Both the position numbers and the translations under genes were made by a program. A DNA stretch of 33,989 bases from Myxococcaceae bacterium (GTDB lineage Bacteria; Myxococcota_A; UBA9160). Of this stretch, positions 15,689 through 23,772 are shown piece by piece. The notes under the pieces are model-generated. The model had not been told where the DNA came from. It saw only the letters and a list, made by a program, of their open reading frames with translations, and did no database searches. Each line of letters begins with the position of its first letter. The stretch's first letter is position 1. The stretch covers positions 1 through 33,989 of the forward strand of contig CAJPFO010000166.1 of the NCBI GenBank assembly GCA_905339255.1. Direction: 5' to 3'.

Positions 15689-17011
15689 TCAGACGGTGGA
15701 GGGCGGGGCCTCGTCGGGCGCCGACTCCGGATCGCGGAAGCCGCGGAGCGGGATCCACGAGACGGCGAAGACGATCGCTGCGACGACGAAGAGGGCGCGA
15801 TACGCGAGGAGCTCGTCGACGCCATTCGAGAGCGCGATCTCGAGCGCAGCACCCGCCAGAAGCGGCGCGGCAGCGTACGAGACCGCCGTCGAGGCGGCCG
15901 CTGCCGTGAGCACGGGCGCCGGATTCGCGGCAGGGGCCAGTGAGAAGAGCACGTTCGTGTCGGCAACGCCGAAGGCCGCCGAGAGCGCAGCGATGCCGCA
16001 GAAGAGCGCCGCGGCGATCGCCACCGAGGTCGTCCCGGGCTCGCGGAGTCCGCACAGTCCGAGCGAGAGCGCGGCGAGCCCGAGGGCACTCCAGCGGAAG
16101 ACCGGCGCGGATCCGAGGCGATCGGCGAGGCGTCCCGCGGCGTAGAGCGCGAGAAGCCCCCCGGCGAAGCTCGCGACCGTCGCGACGAGCACCTGCGCTT
16201 CGCTCATCCCGATCACGCGGCGCATCACGACGATTGCGAACGGAGTGATCGCACGGCGAGCGCCACCGCAAAGCGAGACGCCGACGAAGTAGCGCCGGAG
16301 CTCGGGACTGCCGGCGAGCGCACGCATCCCGTCGCGCGCTCGAACGGTCGGCCCGCCCCCCGTCGAGCGATCCGGGAAGCGGAGTGCGAAGCCGACACGC
16401 ACGAAGCCGCAGGCCCAGCCGAAGGCGAAGAGCGGTCCGAAACTCCCCGGGTGCCGCGCGAGCCACTGCTGTGCACCGAGGTACGACACGATGAGCGCGA
16501 GATGCCAGGTGCTCCGCAAGGTTCCGAAGAAGCGGCCGATCCGATCGCTCGGCACGTAGCCGTAGAGCAGCGGAAACCACGGCGTCTCGGCGAGGCCGAA
16601 GCCGACCGATGCGAGCGCGAGCGCTCCGAGCGCCGCGGCGACTCGCGTTTCGGGACCGAGATCGGCGAGCGTCGCGAAGAACACGAGCGGGAGCCCGCCG
16701 ACGAGGGAGACGACCTGACCGATCAGGAGGAGCCGCCGCTTCGACATCCGACGGAGCGCGCGAAGCGCCGGAAGCTGGAGCAGCGCCGAGAGCGGTTCGA
16801 ACGCCCGCTGCAGGCCGACGGCGGCATCTCCTGCGCCGAGCGAGACGAGTGCGAGCGTCGGGAGGTCCTCGCTGAACAGGCGACGGAAGGTCATCTGGAA
16901 GGGATGGCTCGAGAGGGCGAGCCGGCGGCCCCGTGCCTGCTCCGCAGCGGGGAGCGCGTCGGCGTCGGTCGGGGGTCCGGCTTCGGAGCGAGCGGTCTCG
17001 GCGGGCGGCAC
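15689..17011 (-). CDS. MFS-type transporter
   Basis: 440 residues with about twelve hydrophobic segments and a charged N-terminal tail of roughly 45 residues. Cytoplasmic loop features are RRMSKRRLLLIGQVVSLVGG after helix 2, and AAGRLADRLGSAPVFRWSALGL in the second half, the usual MFS G-x3-D-R-x-G-like loop. A polar tract HPGSFGPLF lies between helices in the first half. The substrate cannot be told. The GTG start at 17011 has no ribosome site; a promoter-like pair of boxes puts the transcript start about at the GTG. It is divergent from the TetR gene, so the operator there may also control it. Confidence 0.85.
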   Translation of the reverse strand: MPPAETARSEAGPPTDADALPAAEQARGRRLALSSHPFQMTFRRLFSEDLPTLALVSLGAGDAAVGLQRAFEPLSALLQLPALRALRRMSKRRLLLIGQVVSLVGGLPLVFFATLADLGPETRVAAALGALALASVGFGLAETPWFPLLYGYVPSDRIGRFFGTLRSTWHLALIVSYLGAQQWLARHPGSFGPLFAFGWACGFVRVGFALRFPDRSTGGGPTVRARDGMRALAGSPELRRYFVGVSLCGGARRAITPFAIVVMRRVIGMSEAQVLVATVASFAGGLLALYAAGRLADRLGSAPVFRWSALGLAALSLGLCGLREPGTTSVAIAAALFCGIAALSAAFGVADTNVLFSLAPAANPAPVLTAAAASTAVSYAAAPLLAGAALEIALSNGVDELLAYRALFVVAAIVFAVSWIPLRGFRDPESAPDEAPPSTV

Positions 17012-17018
17012 GGCGCGG

Positions 17019-17046
17019 AGCCTGCCGTTTTCGCCCCGGCGTTCAA
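17019..17046 (-). promoter_or_regulatory. candidate promoter of the MFS gene (leaderless geometry)
   Basis: On the minus strand TTGAAC (17046-17041), a 16-base spacer and CAGGCT (17024-17019) are followed by seven bases and then the GTG start at 17011. The -35 box matches the consensus at five of six positions, the -10 box weakly (A2 and T6). If real, transcription would begin about at the start codon. Confidence 0.35.
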
Positions 17047-17112
17047 CCCCGGGCCCGCGGCGGGGGCGGGCGCGCGTGCTCCGAGGGGTCGCCCCGGTGG
17101 GCGACGACGCTC

Positions 17113-17140
17113 TTGAGTGAATGATTCATTCATTTATAAT
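17113..17140 (+). promoter_or_regulatory. sigma-70-type promoter of the TetR-PQQ dehydrogenase operon
   Basis: TTGAGT (17113-17118), a 16-base spacer and a perfect TATAAT (17135-17140). Only six bases, CCCCCG, separate the -10 box from the ATG at 17147, so the expected transcript start coincides with the start codon, giving a leaderless mRNA. This AT-rich patch stands out sharply in a very GC-rich window. Confidence 0.75.
17118..17132. promoter_or_regulatory. 15-bp palindromic operator inside the tetR promoter
   Basis: TGAATGA-T-TCATTCA, a perfect 7-bp inverted repeat around one central base. It fills most of the spacer between the -35 and -10 boxes and overlaps the last base of the -35. Its size and position are those of a TetR-family autorepression operator. 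The likely ligand is the regulator encoded immediately downstream; the divergent MFS gene may be controlled as well. Confidence 0.7.
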
Positions 17141-17146
17141 CCCCCG

Positions 17147-17851
17147 ATGGCCCGTGTCGCCCCGCCGAGCCGGATCGACGACCTCGTCGCTGCGGCGCTC
17201 CGCGTCTTCGCGCGGCAGGGCTACGAGCGGACCCAGATGGCCGACGTGGCGCGCGAACTCGGCGTGGCTCCCGGGACGCTGTATCGCTCGGTCGAGAGCA
17301 AGGCTGCCCTTTTCCACCTCGTGATCGATCGCGCGCTCCGCCGCGCGCCGCTGCCTCCGCCGGAGTCGCTTCCGGTGCCGACGCCCGCACCGGGCGCGAC
17401 CGAGCGGAGGCTTCGTGAGCGTCTCGCCGAGGCGATGCGCTTTCCGCGTCTCGAAGAGGCCCTCGAGCGGCGCCGCGTCGCCGACGCACGAGCCGAGCTC
17501 GAAGGAATCGTTCGCGAGTTCTACGAGCAGACGGCGGCGATGCGGCTCGGCGCGACCCTCGTCGAGCGCTCCGCGGCCGAGCGCCCCGAGCTCGCGAAGC
17601 TCTGGTTCCGCGAGGCCCGAAGCGGGTTCTTCGACCGCCTCGCGACGTACGTCCGCAAACGCGTCGAGCGCGGCCACTTCGCGAAGGTCCCCGACCCGGA
17701 GCTCGCGGCGAGGCTGCTCGTCGAGGCGGTCACCTGGTTCGCCCGGCATCGGCACGGAGACCCCGACGCGACCTTCGACGACGAAGCCGGGCTCCGGACG
17801 GTCCTCCACTTCGCGCTCTCGACCCTCACCCCCGAAGAGGTGCCCCGATGA
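17147..17851 (+). CDS. TetR/AcrR-family transcriptional regulator
   Basis: 234 residues. The N-terminal helix-turn-helix is clear: RIDDLVAAALRVFARQGYER, then MADVARELGVAPGTLY and RSVESKAALFHLVIDRAL. The C-terminal ligand-binding half is all-helical and not identifiable. ATG 17147 is preferred over GTG 17117 because the promoter and operator lie across 17113-17140, so the upstream GTG would fall inside the promoter. The stop overlaps the ATG of the PQQ dehydrogenase gene (ATGA), so the regulator and enzyme are made from one mRNA and the regulator probably represses both. The effector is unknown, possibly the dehydrogenase substrate. Confidence 0.88.
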   Translation: MARVAPPSRIDDLVAAALRVFARQGYERTQMADVARELGVAPGTLYRSVESKAALFHLVIDRALRRAPLPPPESLPVPTPAPGATERRLRERLAEAMRFPRLEEALERRRVADARAELEGIVREFYEQTAAMRLGATLVERSAAERPELAKLWFREARSGFFDRLATYVRKRVERGHFAKVPDPELAARLLVEAVTWFARHRHGDPDATFDDEAGLRTVLHFALSTLTPEEVPR

Positions 17852-19788
17852 GATCTCCCGCGCTCGCGCCGCTACTCGTTCTCGTTCTAGGTGGCCTGCC
17901 GGCCGCCGCGTCCGTCGACGATTCCGATTGGCCCAGCTACGGCCGCGACGCGGGTGGCTCGCGCTACTCGCCCTTGGCCGACCTCACACCCGAGAACGTC
18001 GAACGTCTCGAAGTCGCCTGGACCTTCCGGACGGGAGAGCTCGACGAGGCGCGCAGCGCGAAATGGAAGAGCGCCACCTTCGAGGCGACCCCGATCCTCG
18101 CCGGCGGGAATCTCGTCTTCTGCTCGGGGCAGCAACGCATCTTCGCGCTCGATCCCGAGACGGGTCGCGAGCGCTGGCGCGCCGACGTCGCGCGAGCACG
18201 CGGAGTGAAGCGCGCCGACGCCGCCTGCCGCGGAGTCGCGAGCTGGCTCGATCCGGCGGCGGAACCCGGCGCCGCGTGCCGGCTTCGGATCCTCACGGCA
18301 ACGCTCGACGCCGAGCTGATCGCGCTCGATGCCGCCACGGGGGCGCGCTGCGCAGGTTTCGGAAAGGGCGGCTCGGTCGATCTCGACCGGGGCATCGCAC
18401 ACACCGAGCGAGGGCATTACGGGGTCACTTCGCCGCCCGTCGTGATCGGTGAACTCGTCTTCGTGGGATCTGCCGTCGGCGACAATCAACGCACCGACGA
18501 CTCGAGCGGCGTCGTCCGCGCCTACGACGTCCGCACCGGCGAGTACCGTTTCGGATGGGATCCCATCCCGAAGAATCCCGAAGATCCCGCCTTCGCCACC
18601 TGGGAGGACGGGAGTGCGCTCCGTACCGGCGCGGCCAATGCCTGGGCGCAGCTCTCGGCGGATCCCGATCGCGGGCTCGTCTTCGTTCCGACGGGGAGCG
18701 CGAGCCCGGATTTCTTCGGGGGGGAACGCAGGGGCGAGAACCGCTGGGCGAACTCGGTCGTCGCGCTTCGCGCGAAGGACGGCTCGCTCGCCTGGGGCTT
18801 CCAGCTCGTACACCACGACCTCTGGGACTACGACGCGCCGGCGCAGCCGACGCTCGTCACCGTGAACCGGGGAAGTCAGAAGATCGCTGCCGTCGTCCAG
18901 GCGACGAAGATGGGGCACCTCTTCGTCCTCGATCGCGAGAGCGGGAAGCCGCTCTTCCCGGTCGAGGAGCGGCCGGTTCCGCAGAGCGACGTCCCGGGCG
19001 AGGCGACGTCGCCGACGCAGCCCTTCCCGGTGAAGCCGGATCCTCTGGTTCCGCAACGGCTTCGTCCGGAGGATGCGTTCGGGATCACGCCGCTCGACCG
19101 TGCGAGCTGTCGCAAGAAGATCGCTTCCTACCGGAGCGAAGGGATCTTCACGCCTCCGAGCCTCGAGGGTTCGATCATCTTTCCGGGCAACGCCGGGGGG
19201 TCGAACTGGGGCAGTGTCGCCTTCGATCCGAAGTCGGGCCTGCTCTACGCCAACACGAGCCGCGTCGCGCACGTGGTGAAGCTCATCCCGCGGGACGAAC
19301 TCGACGCCGCTCGAGAGGCGAACCCGGGCAAGGAGATCTCGCCGATGCGCGGGACGCCCTTCGGGATGATGCGCGACGTGCTGCTCTCGCCGCTCATGAT
19401 CCCCTGCAATCCGCCGCCGTGGGGAGCGCTCGCAGCGATCGACCTCGCGACCGGGGAACGACGCTTCGAATCGGTGCTCGGTACCACGCGCGACCTCGCC
19501 CCCGTCCCGATCCCGATCGCCTGGGGAACCCCGAACCAGGGCGGCCCGATCGTGACGGCCGGAGGGCTCGTCTTCATCGGCGCCGCGATGGACGATTTCC
19601 TTCGAGCCTTCGATGCGAGCACTGGCGAGGAGATCTGGAAGGGGAGGCTTCCGGCCGGCGGACAGGCCACTCCGATGACCTATCGCGCGGGAGGCCGACA
19701 GTTCGTCGTGATCGCCGCCGGGGGGCACGGCCGCATGACGACGACGCTCGGGGACTCGGTGGTGGCGTTCGCTCCATCGAAGCCGTGA
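17848..19788 (+). CDS. periplasmic PQQ-dependent dehydrogenase (quinoprotein glucose/quinate type)
   Basis: 646 residues with a signal peptide (about 1-21, ending AAAS) and an eight-bladed beta-propeller of the quinoprotein type. Recognisable are DWPSYGRDAGGSRYSPL at the start, tryptophan-docking blades such as IFALDPETGRERWRA and AIDLATGERRFES, LVHHDLWDYD, and FTPPSLEGSIIFPGNAGGSNWGS, which is close to the membrane glucose/quinate dehydrogenase family. Unlike that family it lacks the five N-terminal membrane helices, and no CxxCH cytochrome domain is present, so electrons must pass to a separate carrier. It oxidises an alcohol or sugar with PQQ in the periplasm; the substrate is not readable. 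No PQQ synthesis genes are in the window. Confidence 0.88.
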   Translation: MRSPALAPLLVLVLGGLPAAASVDDSDWPSYGRDAGGSRYSPLADLTPENVERLEVAWTFRTGELDEARSAKWKSATFEATPILAGGNLVFCSGQQRIFALDPETGRERWRADVARARGVKRADAACRGVASWLDPAAEPGAACRLRILTATLDAELIALDAATGARCAGFGKGGSVDLDRGIAHTERGHYGVTSPPVVIGELVFVGSAVGDNQRTDDSSGVVRAYDVRTGEYRFGWDPIPKNPEDPAFATWEDGSALRTGAANAWAQLSADPDRGLVFVPTGSASPDFFGGERRGENRWANSVVALRAKDGSLAWGFQLVHHDLWDYDAPAQPTLVTVNRGSQKIAAVVQATKMGHLFVLDRESGKPLFPVEERPVPQSDVPGEATSPTQPFPVKPDPLVPQRLRPEDAFGITPLDRASCRKKIASYRSEGIFTPPSLEGSIIFPGNAGGSNWGSVAFDPKSGLLYANTSRVAHVVKLIPRDELDAAREANPGKEISPMRGTPFGMMRDVLLSPLMIPCNPPPWGALAAIDLATGERRFESVLGTTRDLAPVPIPIAWGTPNQGGPIVTAGGLVFIGAAMDDFLRAFDASTGEEIWKGRLPAGGQATPMTYRAGGRQFVVIAAGGHGRMTTTLGDSVVAFAPSKP

Positions 19789-19815
19789 AGCCGCCGTGCG
19801 GTTGCGATCCAACGC

Positions 19816-20577
19816 TCAGCGGAGCTCGTTCGCGCGCAGGTGATCGACCTCGTTGAAGTCGACCAGAGACCAGATGCAGCCACGCACGCCGAGCGGCCTC
19901 GCCTGCACGATCGAGTAGGCGGCGAGCTCGCTTTCGAAGCGAATCCACTCCCAGGGCACCGGCCGGATGTCGAGCAGATGCGTGAGGAGCACGGCGTTCG
20001 TTCCGCCGTGCGCGACGATCACGAGCGTCTGGGGTCGCGGCGGCGGTTCGAAGACCGTGAAATCGTGCTCCCTCGACGCCGTCATCCCGTGTCGCGAGAG
20101 GATCTCGCCCATGGCGTTCGAGACTCGCGAATGGAAGTCGTGGAAACTCTCGCCCTTCGGCCAGCCGTTCCAGTGCTCGGTGAGCGGGCGGCGCATCGCC
20201 TCGATGAAATAGCGGTCGACGTCGCGCTGCGAGAGACTCGCGACGCCCTCGATTCCGATCTCCGCGAGACCCGCGGTCGTGACGGGCTCGATTCCCACGA
20301 GGCGTGCGAGCGGCGCCGCCGTCTCCTGCGCACGCCGGAGCGGGCTCGCGTAGATCGCGTCGACGCGGCCCGCCGCGATCGCTTGCGCTGCGGCATCGGC
20401 CTGCGCGCGCCCGCGCTCGGTGAGGCCCGCGTCGTCGACCCCGGTGTCGAGACCGGCGGGATACCAATCCGGCTCCCCGTGACGGAGCAGGATCACGTGT
20501 GCGAGGGCCTCTTCGCGAGCGCGCGCCTCGCGCCTCGCTTGCGGCCCCGGGGCGAGATCCGGAGTTCGTCGGGTCAT
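19816..20577 (-). CDS. histidine phosphatase (phosphoglycerate mutase-like)
   Basis: 253 residues with the phospho-acceptor motif LLRHGEPDW (His33), YASPLRRAQETA and the second catalytic His in VAHGGTNAVLL. The insert between them (GESFHDFHSRVSNAMGEIL) is typical of the broad-specificity phosphatase group rather than of true glycolytic mutases. Cytoplasmic, with no signal. ATG 20577 overlaps the stop of the upstream gamma-glutamyltransferase-like gene (ATGA) and has GGGAG at a good distance; another ATG lies two codons upstream at 20583. The gene converges on the PQQ dehydrogenase with only 27 bases between. Confidence 0.88.
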   Translation of the reverse strand: MTRRTPDLAPGPQARREARAREEALAHVILLRHGEPDWYPAGLDTGVDDAGLTERGRAQADAAAQAIAAGRVDAIYASPLRRAQETAAPLARLVGIEPVTTAGLAEIGIEGVASLSQRDVDRYFIEAMRRPLTEHWNGWPKGESFHDFHSRVSNAMGEILSRHGMTASREHDFTVFEPPPRPQTLVIVAHGGTNAVLLTHLLDIRPVPWEWIRFESELAAYSIVQARPLGVRGCIWSLVDFNEVDHLRANELR

Positions 20578-22208
20578 TTCCATACTCCCATGGCACAGCC
20601 GTCCTTGCGGCGGTCGCTCGCGCCGACGAGAAGGCCGTCGGCTTCGCGGGCGATCGCCTGGCCGCCGCCAAAAAGATCGACGAAAACGGCAGGAGGTCCC
20701 TCGACCTCGTGTCCCCGCGCGCGGAGTGCGTCGGCGAGCGTCCCGCCCTCGACGACCGGCGCCTGCGGCGTCTCGACGCTCACGCGCAAGCCTCCGTGCC
20801 AACGGAAGCGCGCCCGGTCGAGGGCCTCCTGGGGGTTCAGCCCGTGATCGACGAGGTTCGAGACGAAGGCGAGATGCGATTGCGGCTGGCTGTCGCCGCC
20901 CATGATTCCGAAGGCCATCCAGGGCCTGCCGTCGCGCAGTAGCATTGCAGGGATGATCGTGTGGAGCGGACGCTTGCGCGGTGCGATCGCGTTCGGATGC
21001 GAGACGTCGAGACGGAAGCCCGAACCCCGATTCTGGAGGATCACGCCCGTCTCGCCGCAGCCGATCCCGGATCCGAAGGGGCCGAAGAGACTCTGGATGA
21101 ACGAGACGAGGTTTCCCTCGGCGTCGGCCGTGCAGAGGTAGGTGGTATCTCCACCGGAGAGGCCGCTCGTGACGCTTTCGAGCGCACGCTCGCCAATCCG
21201 GCGCGCACGCGCTTCGGCGAACGCCGGGTCGAGGAGTTCGGCGACCGGCACGCGCGAATGCTCGGGATCGGCGATGAATGCGTCTCTTTCTGCGAAGGCG
21301 AGCTTCGTGGCCTCGATCCTCCGGTGCCATTCGAGGGCCGATCCGGCCGGAGCGGGATCGAGGCAGGCGAGGATCTCGAGCGCGAGAAGCGCCGTCAGTC
21401 CCTGACCGTTCGGCGGGAGCTCGGCGACGGTCGTGCCGCGGTAGCTTCCCTCGATCGGCTCGACGAAGGTCGACGCATGCGTGGCGAGGTCCTCGGCGGC
21501 GAGCCAACCCCGCTCGGCTCGCGACGTGGCGATGATCGCATCGGCGACGGGCCCTTCGTAGAAGGCGCGCGCTCCGCTTCGAGCGATCGCTTCGAGGGTA
21601 CTCGCGAGCAGCGGGTTCCGGAATCTCTCGCCCGCGGCCGGAGCGCGACCTCGTGGCGCGAACGTCGCGCGTGCCGCTTCGTTGCGGAGGGCGCCGGCTC
21701 GAACCAGGAGGTCCCAGTAATGCGAGACGAGCTCGGTCACGAAGAAGCCGTCTCTCGCAGCGCGGATCGCGGGTTCGATGCACTCGGCGAGCGGGAGCCT
21801 TCCGTGTCGCTTCGAAAGGGTCTCCCAGGAATGCACCGCACCGGGGACCGTCACCGAGAGGATTCCGTGGGAGGGGACGGCCTCGTGGCCGCGGCGTCGA
21901 AGCTCGTCGGCGCTCGCATGCGCCGGCGAGCGGCCGCTCCCGTTCAATCCGACGAGCTTCTGCTCGGGCTCCGACCAGAGCAGGGCGAACGTGTCCCCCC
22001 CGATTCCGTTCTGCATCGGCTCGACGACGGCGAGCATCGCGGCCGCTGCGAGCGCCGCATCGACCGCGTTGCCGCCTCTCGAGAGAATCGCCGCGCCGGC
22101 GCCAGCGGCTTCGGGAACGCTCGCGCACACCATGCCGTGGCGCGCGAGCACGCAGGAGCGCTCGCTACGCAGCGGCGAATCAGCCTTTCCGCGAAGGCTC
22201 GAGAGCAT
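20574..22208 (-). CDS. gamma-glutamyltransferase-like N-terminal nucleophile hydrolase (YwrD type)
   Basis: 544 residues. Family signs are GMVCASVPEAAGAGAAIL and GGNAVDAALA near the N-terminus, GIGGDTFALLW, ELPPNGQG, the autocleavage site with the new N-terminal nucleophile in SGGDTTYLCTAD (Thr355), and FGIMGGDSQPQSH. Members mature into two subunits by self-cleavage before that Thr and hydrolyse or transfer gamma-glutamyl or other acyl amide groups. There is no signal peptide, so it is probably cytoplasmic, and the GGDxQPQ motif is more like YwrD/acylase relatives than classical glutathione-degrading Ggt. The start is uncertain: at ATG 22208 a GGAGG touches the codon with no spacer, and M26 (22133) or V20 are alternatives. 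Confidence 0.87.
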   Translation of the reverse strand: MLSSLRGKADSPLRSERSCVLARHGMVCASVPEAAGAGAAILSRGGNAVDAALAAAAMLAVVEPMQNGIGGDTFALLWSEPEQKLVGLNGSGRSPAHASADELRRRGHEAVPSHGILSVTVPGAVHSWETLSKRHGRLPLAECIEPAIRAARDGFFVTELVSHYWDLLVRAGALRNEAARATFAPRGRAPAAGERFRNPLLASTLEAIARSGARAFYEGPVADAIIATSRAERGWLAAEDLATHASTFVEPIEGSYRGTTVAELPPNGQGLTALLALEILACLDPAPAGSALEWHRRIEATKLAFAERDAFIADPEHSRVPVAELLDPAFAEARARRIGERALESVTSGLSGGDTTYLCTADAEGNLVSFIQSLFGPFGSGIGCGETGVILQNRGSGFRLDVSHPNAIAPRKRPLHTIIPAMLLRDGRPWMAFGIMGGDSQPQSHLAFVSNLVDHGLNPQEALDRARFRWHGGLRVSVETPQAPVVEGGTLADALRARGHEVEGPPAVFVDLFGGGQAIAREADGLLVGASDRRKDGCAMGVWK

Positions 22209-22292
22209 CCTCCGAGCGTACCCGGCCGTGCGCGGGCGCGCGCGTCAAGCGCGGGCCCCGCGCGTCCGATCCGTTCGGGGAGCGGAGGATTC

Positions 22293-22766
22293 GTGTCGGC
22301 CCCGATCGATCCGGAGAAGCCGGCCCTCGAGGCCGATCACGCGCTGCGCGCGACTCCCGACGCCGTGCGGACCGAGGCGGATCGGAGGGGGCCGCGGATC
22401 GTGGTCCTCCCCGAGGTGTCGGCGGACGGTCGGGGAATCGTCTACCGCCGGGGCTCCGATCCGTTCCTGCTTCCGTGGCATCTCGTCGCCGGCGCACACG
22501 CGGCCGAGGTCGGCGAGCCCGAAGGCGTGCAGACGGTGGTCTTCGACCTCGTGCTCGCTGGTCGATCCGATGCACGCTGCCGCTTCGACGCCGACCCCGG
22601 CGATCCGGCATGCCGGCTCGCCACGAGGATCGTCGAGGGGATCGGGCGCTCGCTCTGCTCGGCTTCGCTGCGTGCCGCGGCGATCGAGGGTCGCCCGACC
22701 CGCTCGTATCCCGACCTCGGAAGCTACGAGGACGACGCACCGCCGGAACTTCTCCGCTCGGCCTGA
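22293..22766 (+). CDS. hypothetical protein
   Basis: 157 residues, not recognised. The GTG start at 22293 is supported by GGAGG at 22284-22288. The sequence is soluble, acidic, without signal or membrane segment, and contains RGPRIVVLPEVSADGRGIVYRRG and FLLPWHLVAGAHAAEVG, which look like a small beta-rich domain that might bind to or sense something at a membrane surface. It has three cysteines. It lies divergent from the transferase gene and is followed by a hairpin before the crotonase gene. Confidence 0.6.
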   Translation: MSAPIDPEKPALEADHALRATPDAVRTEADRRGPRIVVLPEVSADGRGIVYRRGSDPFLLPWHLVAGAHAAEVGEPEGVQTVVFDLVLAGRSDARCRFDADPGDPACRLATRIVEGIGRSLCSASLRAAAIEGRPTRSYPDLGSYEDDAPPELLRSA

Positions 22767-22777
22767 GATCGCACGGA

Positions 22778-22801
22778 CCGGGGCGCGATATCCGGCCCCG
22801 G
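22778..22801 (+). terminator. hairpin between the unknown protein and crotonase genes
   Basis: 7-bp inverted repeat CCGGGGC/GCCCCGG around a 10-base loop, starting about 12 bases after the stop of the hypothetical gene. Without a T run it is a moderate candidate for a terminator; it could also be a structured leader of the crotonase mRNA. Confidence 0.4.
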
Positions 22802-22845
22802 CGGATACACCCGCCGGAGTTCGAGCCGCGCTAGCCTCGGGCGCC

Positions 22846-23631
22846 GTGGCGGGAAGGGTCGACGTCGTTCGCGAGGCTCCGCTCGGATGGATCGTCTTCG
22901 ACCATCCAGAGCGGCGCAACGCGATCTCGGTTTCGATGTGGGAGGCGATCCCCGAAGCCGTCCGCGCGCTCGGTGCCGACCCGGCGATCCGCGTGATCGT
23001 GATGCGAGGGGCCGGCGAAGAGGCCTTCGTCTCGGGGGCCGACATCTCGCAGTTCGAGCAGTCGCGCTCGGGGGCGGGCGGTTCGGGGGCGTACGAGGAG
23101 ATCACCGAGCGCGCATTCCGCGCGCTCGCGGGAATCGAGATCCCGCTCCTCGCCATGATCCATGGCTTCTGCATCGGGGGAGGGCTCGCCGTCGCGCTCT
23201 GCGCCGACCTCCGGATCGCGGCGGACGACGCGAGGGTCGGCATCCCGGCCGCGAGGCTCGGCCTCGGCTACGGGGCCGAGGGTGTCGAGAAGCTCGCCTC
23301 GCTCGTCGGTCCCTCCGTCGCTCTCGAGATCCTGCTGACGGCCGCACGATTTCCGGCGAAGCGGGCACTCGAGATGGGACTCCTGAACCGCGTTCACGCG
23401 AAGCCCGAGCTCGAGGCGCGCACCCGGGAGCTCGCGCTCGAGATCGCAGCGAACGCGCCGCTCACGCTTCGGAGCGCCAAGCGGGTGATCCGATCGCTCG
23501 GGATCGAGCCCGCGAAGCGCGACCGTGCTTCGATCGAGGCGTCGATCCGCGCCTGCTTCGAGAGCGCCGACTACCAGGAGGGCGTGCGCGCCTTTCTCGA
23601 GAAGCGGCCGCCTCGCTTCCGCGGCGCGTAG
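22846..23631 (+). CDS. enoyl-CoA hydratase/isomerase (crotonase) family, one catalytic Glu missing
   Basis: 261 residues with the crotonase fold: oxyanion-hole segments SGADISQF (63-70) and GFCIGGGLAVALCADLRIA (107-125), and the trimer-interface region TAARFPAKRALEMGLLNRV. In mitochondrial hydratase two glutamates (E144 and E164) activate water. Here the first position reads GIPAARLGLG, with Ala135 in place of Glu, while the second is kept as VALEILL (Glu161). A single-Glu site is more like isomerases or other crotonase reactions than a standard hydratase. It would act on an acyl-CoA in the cytoplasm. GTG 22846 is the best start; no strong ribosome site is visible. Confidence 0.87.
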   Translation: MAGRVDVVREAPLGWIVFDHPERRNAISVSMWEAIPEAVRALGADPAIRVIVMRGAGEEAFVSGADISQFEQSRSGAGGSGAYEEITERAFRALAGIEIPLLAMIHGFCIGGGLAVALCADLRIAADDARVGIPAARLGLGYGAEGVEKLASLVGPSVALEILLTAARFPAKRALEMGLLNRVHAKPELEARTRELALEIAANAPLTLRSAKRVIRSLGIEPAKRDRASIEASIRACFESADYQEGVRAFLEKRPPRFRGA

Positions 23632-23650
23632 TGTTCGTGTCTGCCGGCAC

Positions 23651-23680
23651 TTGACACGCGGCGTCAGCCCCTCAAGCTAT
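23651..23680 (+). promoter_or_regulatory. sigma-70-type promoter upstream of pal
   Basis: A perfect -35 hexamer TTGACA (23651-23656) is followed 17-18 bases later by AAGCTAT (best -10 AGCTAT, 23675-23680). Transcription from about 23687 would leave an untranslated leader of about 85 bases before the pal ATG at 23773. I see no riboswitch in that leader. Confidence 0.6.
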
Positions 23681-23772
23681 CGGCGGGCCGGGTCCTCGCG
23701 CGAGCCTGCCGGCGCGCCACCCGCGGGAGCGAGACGTTCCCGATCGGCCCTTTCGTGCAGGTTGGGGGGTTC

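Noticed and set aside
17887-19812. Long open frame antisense to the PQQ dehydrogenase
   Set aside because: An artefact of high GC: Arg-rich translation with no family pattern, whereas the plus strand encodes a clear quinoprotein.
22215-22248. TTGACG and TACGCT as a promoter for the Ggt-like gene
   Set aside because: The spacer would be 22 bases, outside the normal range, so only the -10-like box was noted.
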